NCBI RefSeq assembly: GCF_011058255.1
Contig: NZ_JAALFH010000034.1
Span: 1-64,000 of the forward strand
Reading direction: 5' to 3'
DNA: 64,000 nt
Source of the DNA: Thioalkalivibrio sp. XN8
GTDB taxonomy: Bacteria; Pseudomonadota; Gammaproteobacteria; Steroidobacterales; XN24
The notes beneath the pieces are model-generated. The model saw nothing but the letters and a program-made list of their open reading frames with translations. It ran no database searches and had not been told where the DNA came from. Positions 1 to 7,708 of the stretch are shown here, piece by piece. The translations under genes were made by a program, and so were the position numbers. Position 1 is the stretch's first letter. Every line of letters starts with the position of its first letter.

Positions 1-749
1 GGGAGGCGGCCGTGGCGGCGGCGGGCGCGCCGGGCGGGCCGCCCACGGCCGGCATCGCGGCAGTCGGTTTCGTGCTGGGCACGCTCGGCATCGGCCTCGG
101 TTATCCCGGCCAGCCGCACGTGGTGAACCGCTTCATGGCATTGCGTAATGAACGGGCGCTGCGCGACGGCCGGGTCATCGCGCTGAGCTGGGCGGTGATC
201 ATCTATGCCGGCATGATCACGCTCGGCTTCGCGGCGCGCGCCCTGTACGGGCCGGCGCTGCCCGACGAGCAGGTGCTGTTCGAGACGGCCGGCCGGCTGT
301 TCCCGCCGGTAGTGGCGGCGGTGATGATCGCCGCGGTACTGTCGGCCATCATGTCCACGGCCGACAGCCAGCTGCTGGTGGCGGCATCCTCCGCCAGCCA
401 CGACCTGCCCCGCGGCGGCGGCAGCCTGTGGGTGTCGCGCCTGGTGGTGGCGCTGATCAGCGTGCTGGCGGTGGTCATTGCGGTGCAGCTGCCGCAGAGC
501 ATCTTCGCCCGGGTGCTGTTCGCCTGGGCGGCGCTGGGCGCAGCCTTCGGGCCGCCGTTGCTGGCGCGCCTGGCCGGGCTGGCGGTGCCGCCGGCCGCGG
601 TGTTCGCCGCCATGGCGGTCGGCTTCGGCGGCACCCTGTTGTTCTATTGGCTGCCGAACACGCCGGGCGACTGGCTGGAGCGGCTGGTGCCGTTCGGCGC
701 CGGACTGGCGATCTGCCTCGTGGCGGCGCGGCGGCGGGTGGCGGCATGA
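1..749 (+). CDS. Sodium/solute symporter, PutP-like (C-terminal part)
   Basis: C-terminal part of an SSS-family Na+-coupled symporter; the reading frame is open at the left edge (first whole codon at base 3), so the N-terminal half is missing. PutP-type signatures are visible: GQPHVVNRFMA near the start, TADSQLLVAASS in the middle and FAWAALGAAFGP later. Between them lie about six hydrophobic membrane segments. The family couples inner-membrane uptake of proline or a similar small solute to the Na+ gradient. The substrate cannot be fixed from this fragment. Its stop overlaps the start of the next gene (ATGA), so the two are probably co-translated. Confidence 0.85.
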   Translation, partial: EAAVAAAGAPGGPPTAGIAAVGFVLGTLGIGLGYPGQPHVVNRFMALRNERALRDGRVIALSWAVIIYAGMITLGFAARALYGPALPDEQVLFETAGRLFPPVVAAVMIAAVLSAIMSTADSQLLVAASSASHDLPRGGGSLWVSRLVVALISVLAVVIAVQLPQSIFARVLFAWAALGAAFGPPLLARLAGLAVPPAAVFAAMAVGFGGTLLFYWLPNTPGDWLERLVPFGAGLAICLVAARRRVAA

Positions 750-2236
750 GGCGGGACCGGCGCATTCGGCTGCTGCTGGCCGGGGTGGTGCTGGTCGCGC
801 TGGTGCTCTTCGCCGGCGCCCTGCTGGCCGTGGCGGACACGGTGCTGTCGATCCTGCAGCGCCTGCAGGACGGGCCCGCGGCCTTGTACTACGGCTTCCT
901 GGCGTTGCTGGCCGCCGGCGGCGCGCTGGCCGCCTGGCTGTTGTGGTGGCTGCTGGCGCCGGTGCGGCGCCGGCTGGAGCAGCCGGCCGAGCAGGCGGGG
1001 CCGCCCGACGAGGCGTCGCTGCGGGAACGCCTCGAGGCGGAACGCGCCGCCGGCGGGGACGTCGCGGCGATCGAGCGGGAACTGGCCGAGCTGAGCCGGC
1101 GCCGGGAGGGCGGCCGGCTGTACGTGGCGATGTTCGGCGACGCCAGCGCCGGCAAGAGTTCGCTGGTCCAGGCGCTGGTGCCGGACGCGACGCCGGAGCG
1201 GGCGGTCACCGCGGGCACCACGCGCGCGGTGAAGCATTACCAGTGGCGGTTGTCCTCGGGCGACGTGGTGGAGCTGGCCGACGTCCCCGGCAGCGGCGAC
1301 GAGGCGGCGCTGGAGGCGGCGGCCCTGGGCGAGGCCATGCGGGCACACCTGGTGATCTATGTCTGCGAGGGCGACCTGAGCCGCAGCCAGCACGAGGACG
1401 TGCTGGCGCTGGCGCAGGTCGGCAAGCCGCTGGTGCTGGCGGTCAACAAGGCCGACTGGTATGCCGAGGAAGACCTGCAACGCATCGTGGCGCGGCTGGC
1501 GGAGCGCCTCGGGGAGCTCGACCCGGCCCCGGCAGTGGTGCCGGTGGTGGCCGGCGGCACCGAGCGCGTGCTGCAGCCCGACGGCCGCGGCGGCGAGACA
1601 GAAGTGGAGCGCCCGCGGGCGCCGCGGGTGGAGCTGCTGCGCGAGGCCCTGCAGGCGGAACTCGACCGGGCCCCCGCGGCCCTCGATGCACTGCGCGATG
1701 CCTCGGTCTTCCGCCTGGCGGCGGCCCGGCTGGAAGATGCTGCGGCCCTGCGGCGGCGCGAGCAGGCGGCGCAGGTGGTGTCCGACTACACGAAGAAGGC
1801 CGTCATCGGCGCGCTGGCGGCGGTCAGCCCCGGCACCGACGTGCTCATCCAGGGTTATCTCGGCACGGCCCTGGTCAAGGCCCTGTGCCAGATCTACGGC
1901 GTGCCGGCGCGCGAGATCGACATCCAGCGCTTCCTCGATATCGCCCAGGGCTACGTCGGGCGCGCGGTGCCGCTGGTGCTGGCGATTGCGGGCAACGTGC
2001 TGAAGGCGTTCCCCGGCGCGGGCACGGTGGCCGGCGGGCTGGTGCACGCCGTGGCCTACGGGATCGTGTTCGATGCGATGGGCAAGGGGCTGGCCCGCAG
2101 CCTCGAGACCACGGGTGAACTGCGACCGGCGGCAGCGGCCCGCAAGGTGGGAGACGAGTTCGGTGAAGAAATCGGCAAGAAAGCCCGGCAGCTGGCTCGG
2201 CTGGCCCTGGAAGCGCAGCGCGAAAGCCGCGACTGA
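746..2236 (+). CDS. Membrane-anchored GTPase with DUF697-like C-terminus
   Basis: 496-residue P-loop GTPase of the Era/EngA-like class. Two N-terminal hydrophobic helices (about residues 8-30 and 48-70) should anchor it in the inner membrane. G1 is GDASAGKSS at 131-139, G3 is DVPG at 179-182 and G4 is NKAD at 234-237. The C-terminal third holds hydrophobic helices resembling the DUF697 region of YcjF-type proteins. The ATG at 746 overlaps the symporter stop and is preferred over longer in-frame extensions that would run deep into the symporter. A second GTPase follows with a 74-base overlap. The cellular role is not known; these proteins are usually linked to envelope or stress functions by inference only. 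Confidence 0.85.
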   Translation: MRRDRRIRLLLAGVVLVALVLFAGALLAVADTVLSILQRLQDGPAALYYGFLALLAAGGALAAWLLWWLLAPVRRRLEQPAEQAGPPDEASLRERLEAERAAGGDVAAIERELAELSRRREGGRLYVAMFGDASAGKSSLVQALVPDATPERAVTAGTTRAVKHYQWRLSSGDVVELADVPGSGDEAALEAAALGEAMRAHLVIYVCEGDLSRSQHEDVLALAQVGKPLVLAVNKADWYAEEDLQRIVARLAERLGELDPAPAVVPVVAGGTERVLQPDGRGGETEVERPRAPRVELLREALQAELDRAPAALDALRDASVFRLAAARLEDAAALRRREQAAQVVSDYTKKAVIGALAAVSPGTDVLIQGYLGTALVKALCQIYGVPAREIDIQRFLDIAQGYVGRAVPLVLAIAGNVLKAFPGAGTVAGGLVHAVAYGIVFDAMGKGLARSLETTGELRPAAAARKVGDEFGEEIGKKARQLARLALEAQRESRD

Positions 2237-3542
2237 GGCCGACCCGGCGACGCCGGCGCCGGCGGGCGAGCGCCACCTTGCGCTGGCGCAGGACAGCCTG
2301 CGCCGGCTGCTCGACGACCCTGGCCTGCCGGTCGGCGTCCGCGAGGCGCTGGCGCCCGAGTTCGCCGAGGTCGAGCGGATGCTGCAGAAGCTGGAGCAGG
2401 GCGAGATCCACATCGCGGTGCTCGGCGAGGTCAGCGTCGGCAAGTCGTCGCTGTTGAACGCGCTGCTCGGCGAGGCGCGCTTCGCCACCAGCGCGCTGCA
2501 TGGCGAAACGCGGGAGACGGCCGAGGCGCGCTGGCAGGAGACCCGCTCGGGCCAGGTCTGCCTGCTGGATACGCCCGGCATCAACGAGGTCGGCGGCGAG
2601 GCGCGCGAGCGCATGGCGCGCGAGGTGGCGGAACGTGCCGACCTGGTCCTGTTCGTGGTCGACGGCGATCTCAACGCGTCCGAGCAGGCGGCGCTGGAGC
2701 AGGCCCTCGCGCCGGGCCGGCCGGTGGTGCTGGTGCTCAACAAGGCCGACCGTTACACCGCCGAGGAGCGCGCCCAGCTGCTCGCCCGCCTGGCGGAGCG
2801 CACCCGCGGGCGGCTGCCGCCGGAGCAGGTCGTCGCGGCGGCCGCGGACCCTGCGCCGGCCCGCCGCATCGTGCTCGGCCCCGACGGCTCCGAGCGCGAG
2901 GAGCGTACCGTGCTGCCGCCCGACGTCGAGGCGTTGCGCGAGCGCCTGTGGCAGATTCTCGAGCGCGAGGGCGACACCCTGTCGGCGCTGACCGCAGGCC
3001 TGTTCGCCGGCGAGGTGAGCGAACGCGTGGGGCGGCGGGTGGTCGAGCTGCGCCGGGAAGCCGCCGGGCGCCTGGTGCGGCAGTACTGCATCGCCAAGGG
3101 CGTCGCGGTGGCCATCAACCCGGTGCCGGCCGCCGACCTGCTGGCGGCGGCGGCCATCGACGCCGGCATGGTGTTTCACCTGTCACGGCTGTACGGCCTG
3201 CCGCTGAGCCGCGCCGAAGCCGGCTCGCTGGTCACAGTGATCGCCACCCAGATGACCGTGCTGATGGGGACGGTCTGGCTGACCCACCTCATCTCGGCGG
3301 CGCTCAAGGCCGGCACCGCGGGCCTCTCCACGGTGTTCACCGCCGGCGCCCAGGGCGCCGTGGCCTACTACGGCACCTACCTGATCGGCCGCGTGGCCGA
3401 GGAGTATTTCGCGCGCGGCAAGTCCTGGGGCGCGGGCGGGCCCAAGGCCGTGGTGCAGGAGATCCTCGAGAGCGTAGATCGCGATTCCGTGCTGGCCCAG
3501 GCCCGCGCGGACCTGGCCGGCCGGTTGCGGGCCCGCGCCTAG
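2163..3542 (+). CDS. Second GTPase with DUF697 domain
   Basis: 459 residues if started at GTG 2163, which has GGGAG about ten bases upstream; longer in-frame starts overlap the previous gene more. G1 is GEVSVGKSS at 88-96, G3 is DTPG at 136-139 and G4 is NKADR at 193-197. The C-terminal half matches the DUF697 pattern: an INPVPAADLLAAAAIDAGM segment, then hydrophobic stretches. Unlike its neighbour it has no N-terminal membrane helices. Tandem GTPases of similar architecture suggest they act together, perhaps as a heteromer at the membrane. That is inference from the arrangement. Confidence 0.85.
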   Translation: MKKSARKPGSWLGWPWKRSAKAATEADPATPAPAGERHLALAQDSLRRLLDDPGLPVGVREALAPEFAEVERMLQKLEQGEIHIAVLGEVSVGKSSLLNALLGEARFATSALHGETRETAEARWQETRSGQVCLLDTPGINEVGGEARERMAREVAERADLVLFVVDGDLNASEQAALEQALAPGRPVVLVLNKADRYTAEERAQLLARLAERTRGRLPPEQVVAAAADPAPARRIVLGPDGSEREERTVLPPDVEALRERLWQILEREGDTLSALTAGLFAGEVSERVGRRVVELRREAAGRLVRQYCIAKGVAVAINPVPAADLLAAAAIDAGMVFHLSRLYGLPLSRAEAGSLVTVIATQMTVLMGTVWLTHLISAALKAGTAGLSTVFTAGAQGAVAYYGTYLIGRVAEEYFARGKSWGAGGPKAVVQEILESVDRDSVLAQARADLAGRLRARA

Positions 3543-3582
3543 CCGCCCGGGCGACGCCTGTTACACTCGGCTCCCCCTGGCG

Positions 3583-4116
3583 ATGGTGCATTCACTGGTG
3601 CGTCGCAGCGTGTCCCGCAAGCCCTATATCTGCTTTTCGCATGGCAAGGAGAGCGGCCCCTGGGGCAGCAAGATCGCCGCCATGGCCGACCTGGCGCGGG
3701 ACCGCGGCTTCGAGCTCGACAGCATCGACTACCGCGGCCTGGACGAGCCGGCCGCGCGGGTCGCGCGGCTGGTCGCGCACTGCCGGCCCCTCGAGCGGCC
3801 GCTGGTGCTGGTGGGCTCGAGCATGGGCGGCCACGTCGCCGCCGCCGCCTCGGCCGAGCTGGAGGACGTGCGCGGCCTGTTCCTGATCGCGCCGGCCTTC
3901 TACATGCCGGGCTACGAGGCGCTGACGCCGCAGCCGCGGGCGCGGCGCATCGACATCGTGCACGGCTGGCGCGACGACATCGTGCCCGCGGACAACAGCA
4001 TTCGCTTCGCCCGCGAGCACGGGGCCACGCTGCACCTGATCGACGGCGACCACCGGCTCACCGATCACCTGTTCGAGGTCAACCGGTTCTTCAACTGGTT
4101 CCTCGACCACGTCTGA
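3583..4116 (+). CDS. Small alpha/beta-fold hydrolase
   Basis: 177-residue single-domain alpha/beta hydrolase. The early SHGKESGPWGSK stretch fits the oxyanion-hole region. The nucleophile elbow is GSSMG with Ser80. Asp131 in GWRDD and His157 in GDHRL complete a plausible Ser-Asp-His triad. No signal peptide is seen, so it is probably cytoplasmic. It resembles the short esterase/hydrolase group that includes YqiA-type proteins; the substrate cannot be told. A TACACT hexamer at 3563-3568 could be a -10 element, which would leave a very short leader. Several GTG/ATG choices lie within the first ten codons, so the start is approximate. Confidence 0.8.
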   Translation: MVHSLVRRSVSRKPYICFSHGKESGPWGSKIAAMADLARDRGFELDSIDYRGLDEPAARVARLVAHCRPLERPLVLVGSSMGGHVAAAASAELEDVRGLFLIAPAFYMPGYEALTPQPRARRIDIVHGWRDDIVPADNSIRFAREHGATLHLIDGDHRLTDHLFEVNRFFNWFLDHV

Positions 4117-4162
4117 CCCGAGTCATCGCCACGCCAGCTGGAACCTGGCCGCGGAGCCGGCC

Positions 4163-4216
4163 CCTGTAGGGTCCCCTTCGCTTGGAAATCTGATGCCGCT
4201 CAGGGGACCCTACAGG
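4163..4216 (+). repeat. Hairpin repeat, copy 1 (15-bp stem, 24-nt loop)
   Basis: Perfect inverted repeat: 4163-4177 pairs with 4202-4216 (arm CCTGTAGGGTCCCCT). The loop is 24 bases (4178-4201), starting TCGCTTGGAA and ending ATGCCGCTC. The loop is almost identical (22 of 24) to the reverse complement of the loop at 4448-4471, although the stems differ outside the four pairs next to the loop. It may be a REP-like or RNA structural element. Confidence 0.75.
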
Positions 4217-4432
4217 ACCCGGCCCCGCTGCAATGCTTCAGGGACCCGACGCCGACAGCGCACCAGGGCTCGGTGGCTGGTTCCGGCACGCGCCAGCTCG
4301 GCTCGGGAACAGGGTGCAGTTACTCGGGTCGCGGCCACGCCGGACCGGGCCGACGCCGGGAGGGCCTGATCTGCTGAATTCCTGGCCGCGTGCCCGGTCC
4401 GTGCAGGCTTTGAGGTGGCAGCGGGGGCGTGA

Positions 4433-4486
4433 CATGCATGGCGCCCTGAGCGGCATAAGAATTCCAAGCGAAGGGTGCCATGCATG
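4433..4486 (-). repeat. Hairpin repeat, copy 2 (15-bp stem, 24-nt loop)
   Basis: 4433-4447 pairs with 4472-4486 (arm CATGCATGGCGCCCT, one G-T pair). The loop is 4448-4471. Read on the minus strand the loop begins TCGCTTGGAA and ends ATGCCGCTC, differing at two positions from copy 1. Total length (54) and stem/loop dimensions are identical to copy 1, while the outer stem bases are unrelated. This pattern suggests selection for pairing plus a fixed loop. Confidence 0.75.
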
Positions 4487-4571
4487 GCGCGGCCCTGCGG
4501 TCAGGTCTTCAGCGGGCTTCAGGGGCCGGCCCCGCGGCCAGGTCTTACAGGAACCCTAGGAGACCGCGTAC

Positions 4572-5375
4572 CTACTTCCGCTCGGCGATCGCCTTGGCCG
4601 CGATCCGGTCGATCGCCCCGGGCGCGACGATCTTGAGGAAGCGCCCCAGCTTGCCGCGCCACGAGGTGATGAGCAGGCGCTGGCGCTTCGCCATGGCCGG
4701 GATCATCAGCGCGGCGCATTCCTCCGCTGTCATGATCTTCGATTCCTGCATCGGCGTTTCGCCCAGCGGCCGGCCGTGGCCGTCCAGCGCGCGGCGGTGA
4801 ATCTGGGTGACCACGAAGTCGGGGCAGATGGTCGTGATCGTGACGCCGGTGTCCGCCAGCTCGATGCGCAGCGAGTCGAAGAAGCCGATGACCGCATGCT
4901 TGCTGGCGCAGTAGACGCTGCGCGACGGCACGCCGGTCAGCCCGGCGATGCTCGCCACCGGCACGATCCGGCCGTGCGCGGCCTTGAGGTGCGGCAAGGC
5001 CGCCATGGTCAGCGTCACCAGCGAGAAGAAGTTCAGTTCCATCACGTCGCGGACGATGGCCGGATCCTCGATCTCGTCGACCCGGGCCCACATGGTGCGT
5101 CCGGCATTGGCCACCAGGGTGTCGAGCCGGCCGAAGCGCTCCATGGCGGCGTCGACCAGGTGGTGGCAGTCCCCGGGTCGCGTCAGGTCGCCCGGCACGA
5201 CCAGCACCTCGGCGCCCGCCTGGCGGCAGGTGTCCGCGAGCGACTCCAGCCGCTCCGCGTTGCGGGCCGAGAGCACGAGCTTCGGTCGCTGCGGCGCCAG
5301 TGCCTCGCACAGCGCCCGGCCGATGCCTTCGGACGCGCCCGTGACGACGACGACGTTGTGGGTGAAGGTGTTCAT
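4572..5375 (-). CDS. SDR-family NAD(P)-dependent oxidoreductase
   Basis: 267-residue classical short-chain dehydrogenase. The cofactor motif TGASEGIG lies at about 12-19, NAG follows, and the catalytic YCASK pair is near 155 with the Ser about 13 residues before it. The C-terminus is basic and hydrophobic (KLGRFLKIVAPG), as in membrane-associated SDRs of the DltE/YqjQ type. It should oxidise or reduce a hydroxyl/keto group on an unidentified, possibly lipid, substrate. It is divergent from the small lipoprotein gene, with about 75 bases between starts. Confidence 0.88.
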   Translation of the reverse strand: MNTFTHNVVVVTGASEGIGRALCEALAPQRPKLVLSARNAERLESLADTCRQAGAEVLVVPGDLTRPGDCHHLVDAAMERFGRLDTLVANAGRTMWARVDEIEDPAIVRDVMELNFFSLVTLTMAALPHLKAAHGRIVPVASIAGLTGVPSRSVYCASKHAVIGFFDSLRIELADTGVTITTICPDFVVTQIHRRALDGHGRPLGETPMQESKIMTAEECAALMIPAMAKRQRLLITSWRGKLGRFLKIVAPGAIDRIAAKAIAERK

Positions 5376-5450
5376 TGGACCGGCCTGCTGCAGGTGGAGG
5401 CCTGCTACGCTAGCATTTCGACACGCCCACAGTCAGCTGCGAGGCAAGCG

Positions 5451-5657
5451 ATGAAACTGGAAGTACTGGTCCTGTCGGCCGCGTTGGCGCTGGGCGCCGG
5501 ATGTGCCGAGCGCCCTGAGCCGCCGCCGGTCGAGGAGACCGTGTTCAAGGAGCAGGTGGAAGCGCTGGACAAGGCGCGGGAGGTCGAGGCGCAGCTGGAG
5601 CAGCGCCAGCGCGAACTCGACCGGCAAGTGGAGCGCGACGGCGGAGGCGGGAGCTGA
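5451..5657 (+). CDS. Small putative lipoprotein
   Basis: 68-residue protein. A hydrophobic N-terminal segment ends in LALGAGC, a slightly atypical lipobox with Gly at -3. After the cysteine comes a proline-rich stretch (PEPPPVEE), then a charged, coiled-coil-prone helix (EQVEALDKAREVEAQLEQRQ). Its stop overlaps the ATG of the methyltransferase that follows (TGATG-type junction), so it is co-translated. No family recognised; it may be a small envelope-tethered helix protein. The start at 5451 puts the hydrophobic segment at the N-terminus, unlike the longer in-frame options. Confidence 0.65.
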   Translation: MKLEVLVLSAALALGAGCAERPEPPPVEETVFKEQVEALDKAREVEAQLEQRQRELDRQVERDGGGGS

Positions 5658-6322
5658 TGCAGAGGATTCCTGAACCGGAGCTGATGGATGACGAGGGGCA
5701 GGCGCGGGCTTATGCCGAGGCTGATTTCGAGGAGCCCAACAGGCGCTTCGCGGAGCTCTACACCGAGTTCGTGGGCACCTTGCGACCGGGCGCCGCGGTG
5801 CTCGATCTCGGCTGCGGGCCGGGCGACATCACCCTGCGGATCGCCGCCGCGCATCCGGAGATCGAGATCCACGGCCTGGACGGCTCGGCGGCCATGCTGG
5901 CTTTCGGCCACGCCGCGCTGGCCGCGCGCCCCGAACTCGCCACGCGGGTGTCCTTCATCGAGGGGCTGGTACCCGACGCGGTGTTGCCCTGCGCGCGCTA
6001 CGAGGCGGTGTTGTCGAACAGCCTGTTGCACCACCTCCACCAGCCCGAGACCTTGTGGCGCATGGTCCGCGACCGCGCTCGTCCGGGCGCGCCGGTGCTG
6101 GTGATGGACCTGATGCGCCCGGCCGACGAGGCGGCGGCGCAGGCGCTGGTGGACGAATACGCCGGGGGAGAACCCGAAGTGCTGCGCCGGGACTTCTACA
6201 ATTCGCTGCTGGCGGCGTTCGAGCCGGGAGAAGTGCGCCGGCAGCTGGAGCTCGCGGGGCTGGGCGGGCTCGAGGTGCTGCCGGTGAGCGACCGGCACCT
6301 CCTGGTGCGCGGGCGCGCCTGA
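5657..6322 (+). CDS. Class I SAM-dependent methyltransferase
   Basis: 221 residues with the Rossmann-like methyltransferase fold. Motif I is VLDLGCGPGD near 48-57, the acidic end of strand 2 is HGLDGS, and LSNSLLHHLHQPE is the motif IV region. These are the features of Methyltransf_11/25-type enzymes acting on small molecules. The acceptor cannot be inferred. It is translationally coupled to the lipoprotein upstream. It ends convergent with otsA, 15 bases away. Confidence 0.85.
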   Translation: MQRIPEPELMDDEGQARAYAEADFEEPNRRFAELYTEFVGTLRPGAAVLDLGCGPGDITLRIAAAHPEIEIHGLDGSAAMLAFGHAALAARPELATRVSFIEGLVPDAVLPCARYEAVLSNSLLHHLHQPETLWRMVRDRARPGAPVLVMDLMRPADEAAAQALVDEYAGGEPEVLRRDFYNSLLAAFEPGEVRRQLELAGLGGLEVLPVSDRHLLVRGRA

Positions 6323-6337
6323 GCCGCGCCGCCGGGG

Positions 6338-7708
6338 TCAGGCGCCGAGGGCATCGACAAAGCGCTTGCGCCAGGCATGGATGTCGTTGGCGCGCAGCAC
6401 CTCGAGCATCGCGGCATGCCGTGCCTGCCGTTCCGCCAGCGGCATCTCGGTGGCCTTGAGGATGGCGTCGGCCACGCCGACGGCATCATAGGGATTGACC
6501 AGCAGCGCCTGCTCGCCGAGCTCCGCCGCGGCCCCGGCGAGCTCGGACAGCACCAGGACCCCGGGATCGGCGGGGTCCTGCGCCGCAACGAACTCCTTGG
6601 CGACCAGGTTCATCCCGTCGCGGATCGGGGTCACCAGCCCGATGCGCGCGACCCGGAAATAGCCCATCAGCATCTTCCGCGATATGCCGCGGTTGATGTA
6701 GCGGATGGGGGTCCAGTCGGGCTCCGCAAAACGCCCGTTGATATGGCCGGCCGACTGCTCCAGCTCGTGGCGGATCTCGTCGTAGGCGCGCACGCCGGTG
6801 CGGGTCGGCGAGGCGATCTGCAGGAAGACGAGCTGCCGGTGGCTGGCGGGATGGCGCGCCAGCAGGGTCTCGAAGGCGCGGAAGCGCTCCGGCAGCCCCT
6901 TGCTGTAGTCGAGGCGGTCCACGCCGATCACCAGCTCACGCTCGACGAGGTCGTGGCGCAGGCGCTGGACGCTGGCTGAGGCGATTGCCGCCTCTGCCTG
7001 CTGCACCGCCTCGCCGACGTCGATGCCGATGGGGAAGGCGTCGACCCGGATGCGGCGGTCCAGCGCCGTCACCCGCCCGTCGCCGTCCCGTTCGCCGCCC
7101 AGGCCGGCGCTGCGCAGGCAGCCGAGAAAATTCTCGCAGTCCTGGCGGGTCTGGAAGCCGACCACGTCGTACTGCGCCAGCGCGCGCAGCAGGTGCTCAT
7201 AGCCGGGCAGTGTGCGGAGCACGTCGTAGCCCGGGAAGGGCACGTGCAGGAAGAAGCCGATCGGCTGCGTGACACCGGCGCGGCGCAGTTCCTGGGCCAG
7301 CGGGATCAGGTGGTAGTCGTGGACCCAGATGTGGTCGTCCGGGCGGAGCATCGGCCGCAGCTTGCGGGCGAACAGCTGGTTCACGCGCTGGTAGGCCTCG
7401 TGCTGGGCCTGGTCGTAACGCAGGATGCCGAGCATGAAATGCAGCAGCGGCCAGAGCGTGCCGTTGCAGTAGCCGTTGTAATAACTGTCGAAGTCCGCCT
7501 TGCTGATGTCGACGGTGGCGAAGGTGATGTTGCCGCGCCGCTCCAGGCGCGGCTCGGAGGGCTCGCCGTGACAGGTCTTGCCGCCCCAGCCGAACCAGAT
7601 GCCGCCGCTCTGGCGCAGGGCGGCGAGGATGCCGACGGCGAGCCCGCCGGCGGTCTTGCCGCCGGAGGGTGGCGCCACACGATTGGAGATGGCGACCAGT
7701 CGGCTCAA
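6338..7708 (-). CDS. otsA: Trehalose-6-phosphate synthase
   Basis: 456-residue GT20 enzyme making trehalose-6-phosphate from UDP-glucose and glucose-6-phosphate. Seen: the N-terminal SRLVAISNRVAPP start, HDYHLIPLAQELR, HVPFPGYD, GVDRLDYSKGLPERF and TPIRDGMNLVAKEFVA, all conserved in OtsA. The start is TTG at 7708-7706, with a strong GGAGG seven bases upstream and a TTGA overlap with the GH15 stop; this matches the conserved N-terminus. Length fits the family (about 450-480). It is the last gene of the otsB-GH15-otsA operon. Trehalose would serve as an osmolyte or stress protectant. Confidence 0.95.
   Translation of the reverse strand: MSRLVAISNRVAPPSGGKTAGGLAVGILAALRQSGGIWFGWGGKTCHGEPSEPRLERRGNITFATVDISKADFDSYYNGYCNGTLWPLLHFMLGILRYDQAQHEAYQRVNQLFARKLRPMLRPDDHIWVHDYHLIPLAQELRRAGVTQPIGFFLHVPFPGYDVLRTLPGYEHLLRALAQYDVVGFQTRQDCENFLGCLRSAGLGGERDGDGRVTALDRRIRVDAFPIGIDVGEAVQQAEAAIASASVQRLRHDLVERELVIGVDRLDYSKGLPERFRAFETLLARHPASHRQLVFLQIASPTRTGVRAYDEIRHELEQSAGHINGRFAEPDWTPIRYINRGISRKMLMGYFRVARIGLVTPIRDGMNLVAKEFVAAQDPADPGVLVLSELAGAAAELGEQALLVNPYDAVGVADAILKATEMPLAERQARHAAMLEVLRANDIHAWRKRFVDALGA

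Larger units (their letters stand above)
4117..4571. other. Non-coding stretch holding two hairpin repeats
   Basis: Gap of 455 bases between the hydrolase and the convergent SDR gene. Short open frames here have no recognisable protein features and are rejected. The notable content is two 54-base stem-loops in opposite orientation (4163-4216 and 4433-4486) and short direct repeats (CAGGTCTT twice) near 4503-4550. Lying between convergent genes, it may hold terminators for both strands, but neither stem has an obvious T-run after it. Confidence 0.7.

Noticed and set aside
4233-4559. 108-codon frame in the intergenic region
   Set aside because: Lies across a hairpin repeat, has no ribosome site and shows random-looking composition.
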